Of a stretch of 62,047 nucleotides of DNA, positions 9,101 to 15,910 are shown one piece after another. This DNA comes from an uncultured Clostridia bacterium. Lineage in GTDB: Bacteria > Bacillota > Clostridia > Monoglobales > Monoglobaceae. Every line of letters starts with the position of its first letter. Position 1 is the stretch's first letter. The DNA is taken from positions 1 to 62,047 of the forward strand of contig CANQBQ010000015.1 in assembly GCA_947589045.1 (NCBI GenBank), read 5' to 3'. The position numbers were made by a program, and so were the translations under genes. Under the pieces are notes generated by a model. It had not been told where the DNA came from. It did no database searches and worked only from the letters and a program-made list of their open reading frames with translations.

Positions 9101-9600
9101 GCTTACCGGTCGGCGATATTTCGGTCGGCAAGACCGTGTTTGACGGCTTTGACCTGACGGTGCCCGACGGCGGCGAGGCAAAGGCGTTTGTCTGGAGCGA
9201 CCTTGACGGTATGGTGCCGGTATCGGTAAGCGGCACGTCCGAGAATATCACTCCCACGAGAATAGACATAACATTTACCATAAGAAATCTTAAATTTAAA
9301 GAAACGAAAAAAGGCACGCCCGCGGAGTCGATAACGGCTGCGGACAAGAATATTTCGATAAAAGCGGGTGAGAGCAAGGATTTGACGGTCAGCGTCGCGC
9401 CCGTCGGAACGACGTCTCTCGTTTCGTTCATTTCGTCCGACAACGGCGTTGTTATTGCGGACGGAGCAAAGACCAAATCGGTAAATGCCGACGGAAGCTG
9501 TACAGTATCGGTCGTAGGCGTGAAAGCGGGTACGGCGACTGTTACGGCGGTAACGGATAACGGACTTTCGGAGACTTTTGAAGTGAGCGTAAGCGAATAG
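6121..9600 (+). CDS. Secreted multidomain GH5 endoglucanase-type glycoside hydrolase with Ig-like modules
   Basis: Predicted extracellular beta-glycanase (cellulase/mannanase/xyloglucanase group; substrate not assignable). Of 1159 residues, 1-27 form a signal peptide ending near VGAADAP. Residues ~35-165 look like a beta-sandwich carbohydrate-binding module, ~180-245 like a FIVAR-type helical bundle. The GH5 barrel spans ~260-630: GVGWNLGNT, then IRIPVTWGD, acid/base Glu404 in FEAFNEL, and nucleophile Glu530 in LGEYGYRN. Next come two Big_2-type Ig repeats (~650-830), a beta-rich module (~840-1060), and a final Big_2 repeat. No sortase motif, SLH or dockerin was seen. ATG 6121 follows GGGAG; 18 upstream in-frame codons lack an SD. 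Monocistronic, with its own promoter. Confidence 0.92.
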   Translation: MKIGKIGRIIALLIVFTMAMTPLVGAADAPDESGLKETAIVFPASGGVSSTDQAGSGESFNGYIYSGQGAAFLSAKYLKITYTVTGEVGENVNLFTFQPFDSDWGGWQNNFVTIADSIKSGDSYTAYVSVDNVKASLGEGVTAMGINISFMEPPAGVVVKLISYSTLSEPTGLPEDARGWLEYSINYCKALDPAKYQDASFKTFQSAITTAEGVLNNSSATNSQLQTARNNLETAKSKLLFADSTDAGNPLPFRTLSGQETVAEMGVGWNLGNTMDGHSGGHPSETSWQPYTTTKEMIRALHDAGFNTIRIPVTWGDMIDDDNGYAINDGWISRVQDIVDYCVEQDMYAIINIHHDGVAATGGWLAVGSDNIDYVYEKFENTWRNIAERFKDYDEHLIFEAFNELTCDESDSGKNSADAQKKDTPIIMNLNQIFVNTVRATGSNNTKRWLGALTHYAARGTSYNFALPSDSYNSDNRLMFSQHIYKDTSKDNYIWDASQSTDTTGRANETVKVVKEAHNKFKNVPIILGEYGYRNKKNSANPSGYNDIGRAYVYECVTRASQVGMTVPVTWDDSRGAGKELFETGVYTVWDREGGKPVFKTITDAMMRGMFLTPSSKNKSFDMSDIVSNPTVTPITEITPSASEVKIEVGGSEKLTSSVQPSNSNDVVLWKTDDDGVATVYNGLIQGKSIGTTYVTAFSQSGSTETKIKVTVAPKQSESPASAINAPEGITVAQGSYDYIEASADNGERLLYESTNENIASVNPSGKIVAKNVGSAYIIVTAESGIAKAVPVTVTEKPGEKKVNVAANIYYTQGYSGTERGKPVAITGDGQYTVSYDLKTDISDNAKKAGLSEINGFGSLYIKDYDVDMGSASKSPIDGCEIRYDEIKVNDVPLNITNKEFKSAMNGAVLDTGDPFNAWTGSVSDNVTVDTKKYIINFKPMKADAIDSVQAISEGGKVTGVEANVNYLPDTENVTAVAAVYDQDGKLTSADSRSLPVGDISVGKTVFDGFDLTVPDGGEAKAFVWSDLDGMVPVSVSGTSENITPTRIDITFTIRNLKFKETKKGTPAESITAADKNISIKAGESKDLTVSVAPVGTTSLVSFISSDNGVVIADGAKTKSVNADGSCTVSVVGVKAGTATVTAVTDNGLSETFEVSVSE

Positions 9601-9630
9601 AATTAAATTATAATATGTTCCGCGTTACAC

Positions 9631-9818
9631 GCGGGTGGGACAATGTACTTTTCCCCCACGCGGGGAAAAGTACCAAAAGGCGCGTTTAGGGGCTTTGCCC
9701 CTAAAAACCCCGCCGCGCATAAGACTGATGTCTAAAATGCGCGTCAAAACCCAAAAACGGTAAAGTTGAAACCCAACTTTACCGTTTCTATTTAAGTTTT
9801 CGTATGAGTGCATCCATG
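9631..9818. repeat. Dispersed intergenic repeat, copy A (about 188 bp)
   Basis: Matches 27572-27758 over its whole length with scattered substitutions. Shared landmarks, in order, are GTACTTTTC...GAAAAGTACC (hairpin), TTTAGGG...CCCCTAAAAAC (hairpin), CGCCGCGCATAAGACTGATG, TCTAAAATGCGCG, a GGTAA(A/G)GTTGAA...ACTTTAC hairpin, TTTAAGTTTT and ATCCA(T/C)G. It has no ORF with an SD. It sits between the 3' ends of the GH5 gene and znuB. Confidence 0.85.
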
Positions 9819-9826
9819 AAAAAATA

Positions 9827-9860
9827 AACCGACAAAAATCTGTGGATTTTTGTCGGTTTT
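9827..9860 (-). terminator. Bidirectional terminator at the end of znuB
   Basis: AACCGACAAAAATC (9827-9840) pairs with GATTTTTGTCGGTT (9845-9858) around a TGTG loop, directly after the znuB stop codon. The same 14-bp stem recurs at 26513-26544. Confidence 0.85.
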
Positions 9861-10681
9861 TATGTGCGGCGGAGGATGGCTCCGGCGGCGGAGAACAGCG
9901 CGAATACGGCGAGGTTTACGACCACGACGCTCGCGCCCGTCGGCAGAGCGGCGGCATATGAAATAACTATGCCTATCAGAAAGCATATGACCGAAACGAC
10001 GGCGCTGCATATTACCACGCCCCTGAAGGTGCGGCAAACGCGCATAGAGGTCAGCGCGGGGAATATGATGAGGCTGGATATTAGCAGTGCCCCCATCATT
10101 CGCATACCCAGCACGACGGTTACCGCCGCCAGCACCGAGATAAGCATATCGTAACGCTTTGTATGAACGCCCGTTGCGCGGGCGAAGGTTTCGTCAAACG
10201 TGACCGCGAATATTTTGTTATACGACAGTATAAACAGTGCAAGCACCGCAACGGACAATGTGACCGAGAGTATAACGTCGCCGCGCGACATAGCGAGAAT
10301 ACTGCCGAACATATAGTTATAAACGTCGTTACCCATTCCCGACGACAGCGATATAACGATAACGCCTATCGCCACCGCACTTGTCGAAGCGAGGGCGATA
10401 GCCGCGTCTCCGCTTACCCGTCTGCTTTCAGACATTCTCAGGAGCAGGAACGCCGCGCCGACAACGACCGGAACCGCGACCGCAAGCGGCGCGAGGTTGA
10501 GCGCGGCGGCAATCGCAAGTGCGCCGAAGCCTATATGCGACAAGCCGTCGCCTATCATTGAATAGCGCTTTAAAACGAGGCTGACGCCGAGCAGCGCGCT
10601 GCAAAGGGAAACGAGCATACCGACAACTATGGCGCGAACTATAAAATGGTAGGATAAAAGCTCCGAAATCAAATCAATCAT
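9860..10681 (-). CDS. znuB: Zinc/manganese ABC transporter permease
   Basis: Integral membrane subunit of a metal-ion ABC importer (ABC-3 family), 273 residues with about eight membrane segments. The conserved patch SMIGDGLSHIGFGALAIA near residue 40 and the TGVHTKRYD cytoplasmic coupling region are typical of ZnuB/MntB. ATG 10681 has GGGAGGG 7 nt upstream, and the gene overlaps the end of the ATPase gene by 8 nt, implying translational coupling. It is the last gene of znuA-znuC-znuB. Zinc versus manganese cannot be decided from the sequence. Confidence 0.9.
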   Translation of the reverse strand: MIDLISELLSYHFIVRAIVVGMLVSLCSALLGVSLVLKRYSMIGDGLSHIGFGALAIAAALNLAPLAVAVPVVVGAAFLLLRMSESRRVSGDAAIALASTSAVAIGVIVISLSSGMGNDVYNYMFGSILAMSRGDVILSVTLSVAVLALFILSYNKIFAVTFDETFARATGVHTKRYDMLISVLAAVTVVLGMRMMGALLISSLIIFPALTSMRVCRTFRGVVICSAVVSVICFLIGIVISYAAALPTGASVVVVNLAVFALFSAAGAILRRT

Positions 10682-11387
10682 GGTGATGCCCTCCCAGATA
10701 CGCCTTGCCGACAGGCGATTGTTTATATTCCTCAGCCGTGCCGAAGAATACGTCGTCACCGCCCAGATGCAGTATATGGTCGGCGTGGTCTGCCGCGCTG
10801 TGAATATCGTGCGAAATCATAACTATCGTAATTCCGAACTGCTTGTTGATGTCCTTCACTATGCAGTAGAGCTCGCTCGATACCACGGGGTCAAGTCCGG
10901 TCACGGGCTCGTCCAGCAGAAGCATTTTGCGGGTCGCGCAGAGTGCTCGCGCAAGCAGGACTCTCTGCTGCTGACCTCCCGAGAGGTTTCGGTAGCAGCG
11001 TTTTTTCAAATCCGAAATTTTAAGACGCTCCATATTTTCGACCGCAAGCTTTTTTTCTTCGGACGAGTAAAACGGCTTTGCGCCGCGCTGAGACAGACAG
11101 CCCGACAGCACGACCTCAAACACGCTTGCGGGGAAGTCCCTCTGCACCGCCGTCTGCTGAGGCAGGTAGCCTATCTCGGTCTGCTTCAGACCCTCGCCGT
11201 AGGTTATCATTCCGTCCGAGGGTGCTTTCAGACCGAGCAGGGCGCGCATAAGCGTGGACTTGCCCGAGCCGTTTTCTCCGACGATGCACAAATAGTCGCC
11301 CTCGTTGATTATGAAGTTCAGGTTTTCGGCAATTATTTTATTGTCATAGCTGAGCGCGACATTTTCACAGGTTATGAGCGGAGTCAT
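10674..11387 (-). CDS. znuC: Zinc/manganese ABC transporter ATP-binding protein
   Basis: Cytoplasmic ATPase of the metal importer, 237 residues. Walker A is VGENGSGKST, the Q-loop falls in GYLPQQ, the ABC signature is NLSGGQQQR, Walker B is MLLLDEP, and the switch His is in MISHD. The C-terminus ends in GGHHHD, a His-rich tail that may bind metal. I use ATG 11387 because GAAAGGA lies 11 nt upstream; the ATG four codons earlier overlaps that SD. It follows the substrate-binding protein gene by 49 bp. Confidence 0.92.
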   Translation of the reverse strand: MTPLITCENVALSYDNKIIAENLNFIINEGDYLCIVGENGSGKSTLMRALLGLKAPSDGMITYGEGLKQTEIGYLPQQTAVQRDFPASVFEVVLSGCLSQRGAKPFYSSEEKKLAVENMERLKISDLKKRCYRNLSGGQQQRVLLARALCATRKMLLLDEPVTGLDPVVSSELYCIVKDINKQFGITIVMISHDIHSAADHADHILHLGGDDVFFGTAEEYKQSPVGKAYLGGHHHD

Positions 11388-11436
11388 TTTAAACAGCATC
11401 CTTTCAGTTATTTTGCTTTTGACTTTTTCGGCTTGT

Positions 11437-12390
11437 TCAATTCAAAGCCTTTTTCAGATTTTCAAGGTTTTTTCGCATAAGCGACACATAGGTAGCTCCG
11501 CCGTCGAAATCCTCGCGGGATACGTTGTGGCAGGAGTGCATTTCAAGCACCTTGGCGCCCGTCTCCTCGGATATTGTTTCGGCGGTCTTTTTGTTTGAAA
11601 ATTCAATGGTGAACACGACGGGAATTTTCTCCGCGCGCACCTTGTCGATAAGATACACGAGCGTCTGTACGCTCGGCTCGGTCTCGTCACTGCAGCCCAT
11701 AAACGCCGCGCGGTAGTCAAGCCCCATTTCGTCGGCAAGGTAGCGGAACGGAAACCTGTCGCCGAACACCATACATTTCCTCGCTCCGTTTTCACAGACA
11801 TTATGGAAGTCCTCGTCGAGCCGATTTAATTCGTCGGTATATCCGCGCAGATTTTCAAAGTAAAATTCGGCATTGTCGGGGTCTATCTCGGACATCTTCT
11901 CCGCAATCGCGGCTGAAATTTTCACGGCGTTTTTCGGCGAGGTCCAGACGTGCTCGTCATACTCAATTTCGTCGCTGTCGCCCTGCTCGGTCTCCATACC
12001 TTCGACGGTTTCTTCAACCAAAGCGTCTGTCACGTCCATCATTTTAACGACCGAAAGGGAGTCGTTTTCGAGAGAGGCGAGAGTCCTGCCGAGCCACTCG
12101 TCCGACTTGCCGCCCGTGTATATAAAAAGGTCGCTGTTTTCAATCGTGAGAATATCGGCGGGGGTCGGTTCGTATGAGTGACTGTCCGCGCCCGGCGAGA
12201 GCAGAAGGACGACATTGGCGCGCCCACCGGTTATTTGACGCGCAAAATCGTATGCGGGAAAGTTCATCGCCGAAACGGTCGGCTTCGAGTTATCAGGCAC
12301 GACCGCGCGGCGGCTTTCCGAGCATCCGGTCAAAGCCGATGCGCCGAACAAAAATATTAAAACAGTGAGTACAAAGCAAATTTTTTTCAT
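11437..12390 (-). CDS. znuA: Metal ABC transporter substrate-binding lipoprotein
   Basis: Extracellular metal receptor tethered by a lipid: signal peptide with lipobox LTGC (Cys22). The 317-residue cluster-9 protein has metal-site His residues in GADSHSYEPT and DEHVWTSP. Between them is an acidic rather than His-rich loop (EGMETEQGDSDEIEYDEH). The third conserved region reads FGDRFPFRYLADEMG, a subfamily form in which the usual His-Asp-x-Phe is replaced. The C-terminal MHSCHNVSREDF is also typical of that subfamily. Zn or Mn is likely. First gene of the operon; no clear promoter or Zur box was found in the ~50 bp before it. Confidence 0.9.
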   Translation of the reverse strand: MKKICFVLTVLIFLFGASALTGCSESRRAVVPDNSKPTVSAMNFPAYDFARQITGGRANVVLLLSPGADSHSYEPTPADILTIENSDLFIYTGGKSDEWLGRTLASLENDSLSVVKMMDVTDALVEETVEGMETEQGDSDEIEYDEHVWTSPKNAVKISAAIAEKMSEIDPDNAEFYFENLRGYTDELNRLDEDFHNVCENGARKCMVFGDRFPFRYLADEMGLDYRAAFMGCSDETEPSVQTLVYLIDKVRAEKIPVVFTIEFSNKKTAETISEETGAKVLEMHSCHNVSREDFDGGATYVSLMRKNLENLKKALN

Positions 12391-12437
12391 ATTAACGCGG
12401 TTAACCTCTCAACGAAAAACAACTTTAAATTAACTTC

Positions 12438-12469
12438 AAAAAACGCCTGCTGCACAGCAGGCGTTTTTT
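12438..12469 (-). terminator. Terminator of the SCP2-tail gene
   Basis: A 15-bp perfect stem, AAAAAACGCCTGCTG / CAGCAGGCGTTTTTT, with a 2-nt loop. It has U-tracts on both strands and separates the SCP2 gene from znuA. Confidence 0.9.
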
Positions 12470-12487
12470 ATACATTGATAAAATCAA

Positions 12488-12997
12488 TTACTTGGTTGCC
12501 TTCTTGGCGGGAGCCTTCTTAGCCGCAGCGGGCTTAGCGGGCTCGGCAGCCTTAGCCGGTTCCGCAGTCTTAGCGGGAGCGGGTTTTGCCGCAGCCTTCT
12601 TGGCGGAAGCATTTTTAGCCGCCGTGGTTTTCTTTGCCGCGGGTTTCTTTGCAGCAGCCTTCTTAGCGGGAGCGGGCTTAACTATACCTGCGAACTGAGC
12701 CGCAACGGTGAGGTCACCCTCTACATCGATTTTTCCGCTCTCAAGAGCCTTTACGGGGTCAAGTCTGCCCTCAACGATTTTGGTAATATCGCCTGCCATA
12801 GCGGTAATCATAACGGCATGGTCTTTGTAGTCATACGGCTGAACATCGAGCTGACCGTTCATATACGCTATGTAATATGTACCTCCGCAGTCCTTGTTCT
12901 TCATATTGACCTGCATTGCAAAATCGCCGTTTAATTTGCTTGTATCCGCTTTGCTGAGTTTTTCTTTGATATTGTCAAATGCTTCAAAAAATGTCAT
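12488..12997 (-). CDS. SCP2 sterol-binding-domain protein with a histone H1-like tail
   Basis: Residues 1-105 are an SCP2-type domain: FDNIKEKL, GTYYIAYMNGQLDVQPYD, and GRLDPVKALESGKIDVEGDLTVAAQF. SCP2 domains bind lipids in a hydrophobic cavity. Residues ~106-169 are almost purely Ala, Lys, Pro and Thr in AAKKPAAKK-like units, as in bacterial histone H1-like proteins, and are strongly basic and unstructured. Such a tail could bind DNA, RNA or the anionic envelope. The promoter at 13042-13070 is close to consensus, suggesting strong expression. No signal peptide or partner gene is seen; function unknown. Confidence 0.85.
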   Translation of the reverse strand: MTFFEAFDNIKEKLSKADTSKLNGDFAMQVNMKNKDCGGTYYIAYMNGQLDVQPYDYKDHAVMITAMAGDITKIVEGRLDPVKALESGKIDVEGDLTVAAQFAGIVKPAPAKKAAAKKPAAKKTTAAKNASAKKAAAKPAPAKTAEPAKAAEPAKPAAAKKAPAKKATK

Positions 12998-13041
12998 TTC
13001 AGTTACACCAACCTTTTGAAAATATATATTTTATTGTGATA

Positions 13042-13070
13042 AGTATATACTTATTTTCCGTTAATGTCAA
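13042..13070 (-). promoter_or_regulatory. Strong promoter of the SCP2-tail gene
   Basis: On the minus strand TTGACA (13065-13070) and TATACT (13042-13047) are 17 bp apart. The -10 box lies within the palindrome AAGTATATACTT (13041-13052), which could be an operator. Confidence 0.8.
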
Positions 13071-13202
13071 GGAACATAAGCAAAAAAATTGATTTTTATA
13101 AAAATTTTGTAAAAATAATACAATAAAATTTGTCGAAAATTCGTTAAAATAAGCGTGTGGACAACAGGTACGCTTTCTGATATACTTTGTGTCGGTGGTT
13201 TT

Positions 13203-14051
13203 ATGAGTAATGCTTGGATTTTTTTGGCGTTGTCCTACGGAATTATAAAAGGTATGCGCGAGCTTATAAAAAAACAGGCTCTCGCAAAAAGCTCGGTTAT
13301 GGAGGTGCTGTTTTTCTACACCCTCATCGGCTTTTTATTCGTCCTGCCCGAAATACGCGGTGCGTTTAATATTACCGCGGGACAGCTTGCGCTGATATTT
13401 GTAAAATCGACTGTCATATTTGTGGCGTGGATACTGAGCTTCAAGGCGGTTGAAAAGCTGCCGCTCGGTCTTTACGGCGTTATGGACTTGTCGAGGGTGC
13501 TTTTTGCCACGCTTCTGAGCGTTACGTTACTCGGAGAGATGTTTACCGCACTGCGCGCCGTGGGGTTTGCGCTCGTCTTGCTCGGTCTCGCTCTCGTCAA
13601 TCTGAAAAAGGGCGGCGCGGGGGAGAGCGCACCCGCGAAGTACATAGTAATGACGGTCATCTCCTGCTTTTTAAATTCGGTGTCCGAAATACTCGATAAA
13701 ATTTTGATGCGGGATATGGCAAGCGGCACGCTCCAGTTTTGGTATATGCTGTTTATGACCCTTATGTATGCGGCTTACCTCGTCGCGACGCGAACCAAAG
13801 TAAGCATAAAAACTCTTAAGACAAATTATTGGATAATAATTCTGAGCGTGCTTTTTATACTCGGCGACCGCGCACTTTTTATAGCAAACGGAATTGCGGA
13901 CAGCAAGGTTATTGTTATGACGCTGATAAAGCAGGCTTCTGTAATAGTAACAATTCTGGGCGGCAGAATTTTTTACAAGGAGAAGCACGCGCTCTACCGA
14001 CTTATGTGTGCACTCGTGATAGTTGCGGGAATAGTTGTTGCGGCGATGTAG
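13203..14051 (+). CDS. EamA/DMT-family transporter
   Basis: A 282-residue inner-membrane protein with about ten hydrophobic helices in two EamA-type halves. The ends of each half carry the family pattern, for example GLYGVMDLSRVLFATLLSVTLLGE and VTILGGRIFYKEKHALYRLMC. These proteins move small metabolites or drugs; no substrate can be inferred. ATG 13203 (MSNAWIF) is preceded by GGTGG; a 16-codon in-frame extension to 13155 lacks an SD. Monocistronic and convergent with the amidase gene. Confidence 0.85.
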   Translation: MSNAWIFLALSYGIIKGMRELIKKQALAKSSVMEVLFFYTLIGFLFVLPEIRGAFNITAGQLALIFVKSTVIFVAWILSFKAVEKLPLGLYGVMDLSRVLFATLLSVTLLGEMFTALRAVGFALVLLGLALVNLKKGGAGESAPAKYIVMTVISCFLNSVSEILDKILMRDMASGTLQFWYMLFMTLMYAAYLVATRTKVSIKTLKTNYWIIILSVLFILGDRALFIANGIADSKVIVMTLIKQASVIVTILGGRIFYKEKHALYRLMCALVIVAGIVVAAM

Positions 14052-14074
14052 CGGGTGAGTGTTTCGTGTTTTGT

Positions 14075-14114
14075 ATTCGCGCGGAGCTTAACTAAAGCTC
14101 CGCGCGAATTTTTT
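14075..14114. terminator. Bidirectional terminator between EamA and amidase genes
   Basis: A 15-bp perfect stem, ATTCGCGCGGAGCTT / AAGCTCCGCGCGAAT, with a 5-nt loop and T6 on the plus strand. The amidase stop codon overlaps the T-run. Confidence 0.9.
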
Positions 14115-14670
14115 ACGGTCTGACGTGAGCCGCTATGCCGTCGGCGATAGCTCTCGCGGCGGCGCTTCTCCAAGCGGAGCTGTTTAAGTTCAAAGCCTCT
14201 GTGGGGTTTGAAAGATAACCCAGCTCCACCAAAACGGCGGGCATATTTGAGTTTCGCAAAACCGAGAAATTCTGCTGAAACACCCCTCTGTCCGACGAGC
14301 CGAGCCGACCCGCAAACTGAGCGGCTATGTCGTCGGCAAGGGCCTCCGCCTCACCGCCGAGCTGATACACATACTGCTCAAACCCCGTCGCCGAGGGAGA
14401 GGTGGAAGCGTTGGTGTGTATGCTTATAAAGTAATCCGCGCCCCAGTCGTTTGCCATATTTGCGCGGTTTTTAAGGTCTGCCGCTTTGTTGGTGAGCACG
14501 TTTTCGTCCTGAGTGGTGCGGTAGAGCATAACGTCATATCCCGCCTCCTCCAAAATTCCTCCGAGCTTTCGGGCAACGTCGAGATTGACGTCCTCCTCGA
14601 CAACTCCGTTGCCCACCGCGCCGGGGTCGGGACCGCCGTGCCCCGCGTCAATAAATATTTTTGTAGCCAT
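14113..14670 (-). CDS. N-acetylmuramoyl-L-alanine amidase (Amidase_3)
   Basis: Zinc-dependent peptidoglycan amidase that cleaves MurNAc-L-Ala bonds. The 185 residues are a bare catalytic domain. Zinc ligands are His11 (DAGHGGPDPGA), Glu25 (VVEEDVNL) and His85 (SIHTNAS); the catalytic Glu149 is in VLVELGYLSN. There is no signal peptide, SPOR or cell-wall-binding domain. It may therefore act after mother-cell or phage-like lysis, or be exported by another route. CwlD-like germination amidases usually have a leader, so I do not give a symbol. Confidence 0.9.
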   Translation of the reverse strand: MATKIFIDAGHGGPDPGAVGNGVVEEDVNLDVARKLGGILEEAGYDVMLYRTTQDENVLTNKAADLKNRANMANDWGADYFISIHTNASTSPSATGFEQYVYQLGGEAEALADDIAAQFAGRLGSSDRGVFQQNFSVLRNSNMPAVLVELGYLSNPTEALNLNSSAWRSAAARAIADGIAAHVRP

Positions 14671-14735
14671 AATTTTCCTCCATAATTATAATTAACTTAT
14701 AATACATTTTAAAAATTTATTTTCGGATATGTTTA

Positions 14736-15839
14736 TTAAAGATTTTGCTTTCGGGCGTCATTCGCGTTTTGGATTATATCGGCGTTTTTCCTCAGACGCT
14801 CGTCGTTGGGCGACAGCTTCAGAGCGGCTTCGGCAAGCTCGAGCGCCCTTTCGTATAGCCCCAGCTCAAAGCAGCTTAGCGCGCCCAAATCGTATATGGT
14901 ATAATCCCAGCTAAACGCCTCGTTTATATATGTTTTGGGTCTTTCGGTTATTTTCAGAGCTTCCTCGACCATATGATATACGCCCGCGCTGTTTCCCCGC
15001 TCGTAAAACAGCATCGCCGCTTCAACGTAACCCTCGCGCAGATGAGGCGCCTCGGCTATCGCGCGGTATAACCAGCTTTCCGCTTCCCTGAAATTGCCGA
15101 GAGCCTTGTGGGAGCGGGCGATATATCTCATAGAGGCGGCGCGCTCGTCCTTCCAGACCGCCTGCGGCATTTCGAGGTGCTTTTCCAGCGTTTTTATACA
15201 GTCGTCCCATCTTTGGCGGTACATATATTCCCGCCCGAGATAGTGCATATTTCGGTCATCGTTTGGGGCTTCCGCAACAGACTGCTCCAAAAGCGGGAGA
15301 TACTGACTTCGGCTCTTTGTCGGGTCGGGATAATGGTACAGCTTTATCCTGCCATCCCACACGCAAAAATCGGGTTTTTCGCCCGAATATTCCGTCACCT
15401 CGTGAACGGGATGTACCCAGCGGAAGCCCTTGCGGGAATGTATCTTTTCGTACCAAAAGGTAACTCCGGGAGTGCCGTCGGGGTTGAAACTCCAGGTGTA
15501 CATATATTTAAGGCGGGTGGCTTTTTCACTCCAGGCGTTCTCCAAAAGCTCCCTCCAGTCCTCCTCGAAAACCTCGTCCAAATCGGTGCATACGCAGATG
15601 TCAACGTCGCTTGGAACGAAGCTCAGAGAGATGTTGCGCGCATCGTCAAATCTCCACGGGTCTACGAATATCTGATTTACGACTGCGCCGCCCTCGCGCA
15701 GCTTTTTGGCGGTGTTATCCGTCGAACCGGTGTCCGCAACGTATACGGCGTCCGCTTCGCCCATGGATTTCAGCCATCTGTCTACGAACTGCTCCTCGTT
15801 TTTGCATATTGCGTAGACCGCGATTTTATATTTGTGCAT
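14736..15839 (-). CDS. Family 2 glycosyltransferase with C-terminal TPR repeats
   Basis: Cytoplasmic GT2 enzyme (367 residues). The GT-A domain spans residues 1 to ~230: MHKYKIAVYAICKNEEQFV at the start, VADTGSTDNT, and the acidic metal-binding CTDLDEVF. From ~200 to the C-terminus are TPR-like helical pairs (e.g. AEAPNDDRNMHYLGREYMYRQRW, LELAEAALKLSPNDE). Such enzymes often glycosylate proteins or surface glycans. It starts 71 nt downstream of the collagen-like gene on the same strand, so that protein is the obvious candidate acceptor. ATG 15839 has AGGAGAG nearby; the upstream in-frame extension to 15911 lacks an SD. Confidence 0.87.
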   Translation of the reverse strand: MHKYKIAVYAICKNEEQFVDRWLKSMGEADAVYVADTGSTDNTAKKLREGGAVVNQIFVDPWRFDDARNISLSFVPSDVDICVCTDLDEVFEEDWRELLENAWSEKATRLKYMYTWSFNPDGTPGVTFWYEKIHSRKGFRWVHPVHEVTEYSGEKPDFCVWDGRIKLYHYPDPTKSRSQYLPLLEQSVAEAPNDDRNMHYLGREYMYRQRWDDCIKTLEKHLEMPQAVWKDERAASMRYIARSHKALGNFREAESWLYRAIAEAPHLREGYVEAAMLFYERGNSAGVYHMVEEALKITERPKTYINEAFSWDYTIYDLGALSCFELGLYERALELAEAALKLSPNDERLRKNADIIQNANDARKQNL

Positions 15840-15910
15840 AAGCTGACTCTCCTTTTTTGCGGGCGGCGAAAAACCGCCGCCCGCAGCACATTGAATTTTA
15901 CCTGTCGGCA

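Noticed and set aside
9625-9813. 62-codon frame across dispersed repeat copy A
   Set aside because: The corresponding frame is not kept in copy B, no SD exists, and the sequence is palindromic.
12490-12700. Plus-strand Ala/Leu/Phe-rich frame resembling membrane peptides
   Set aside because: It is the antisense shadow of the AAKKPA tail of the SCP2 protein and has no SD.
14113-14670. Prophage endolysin module
   Set aside because: The amidase has no holin, tail or other phage genes nearby, so it is treated as a host enzyme.
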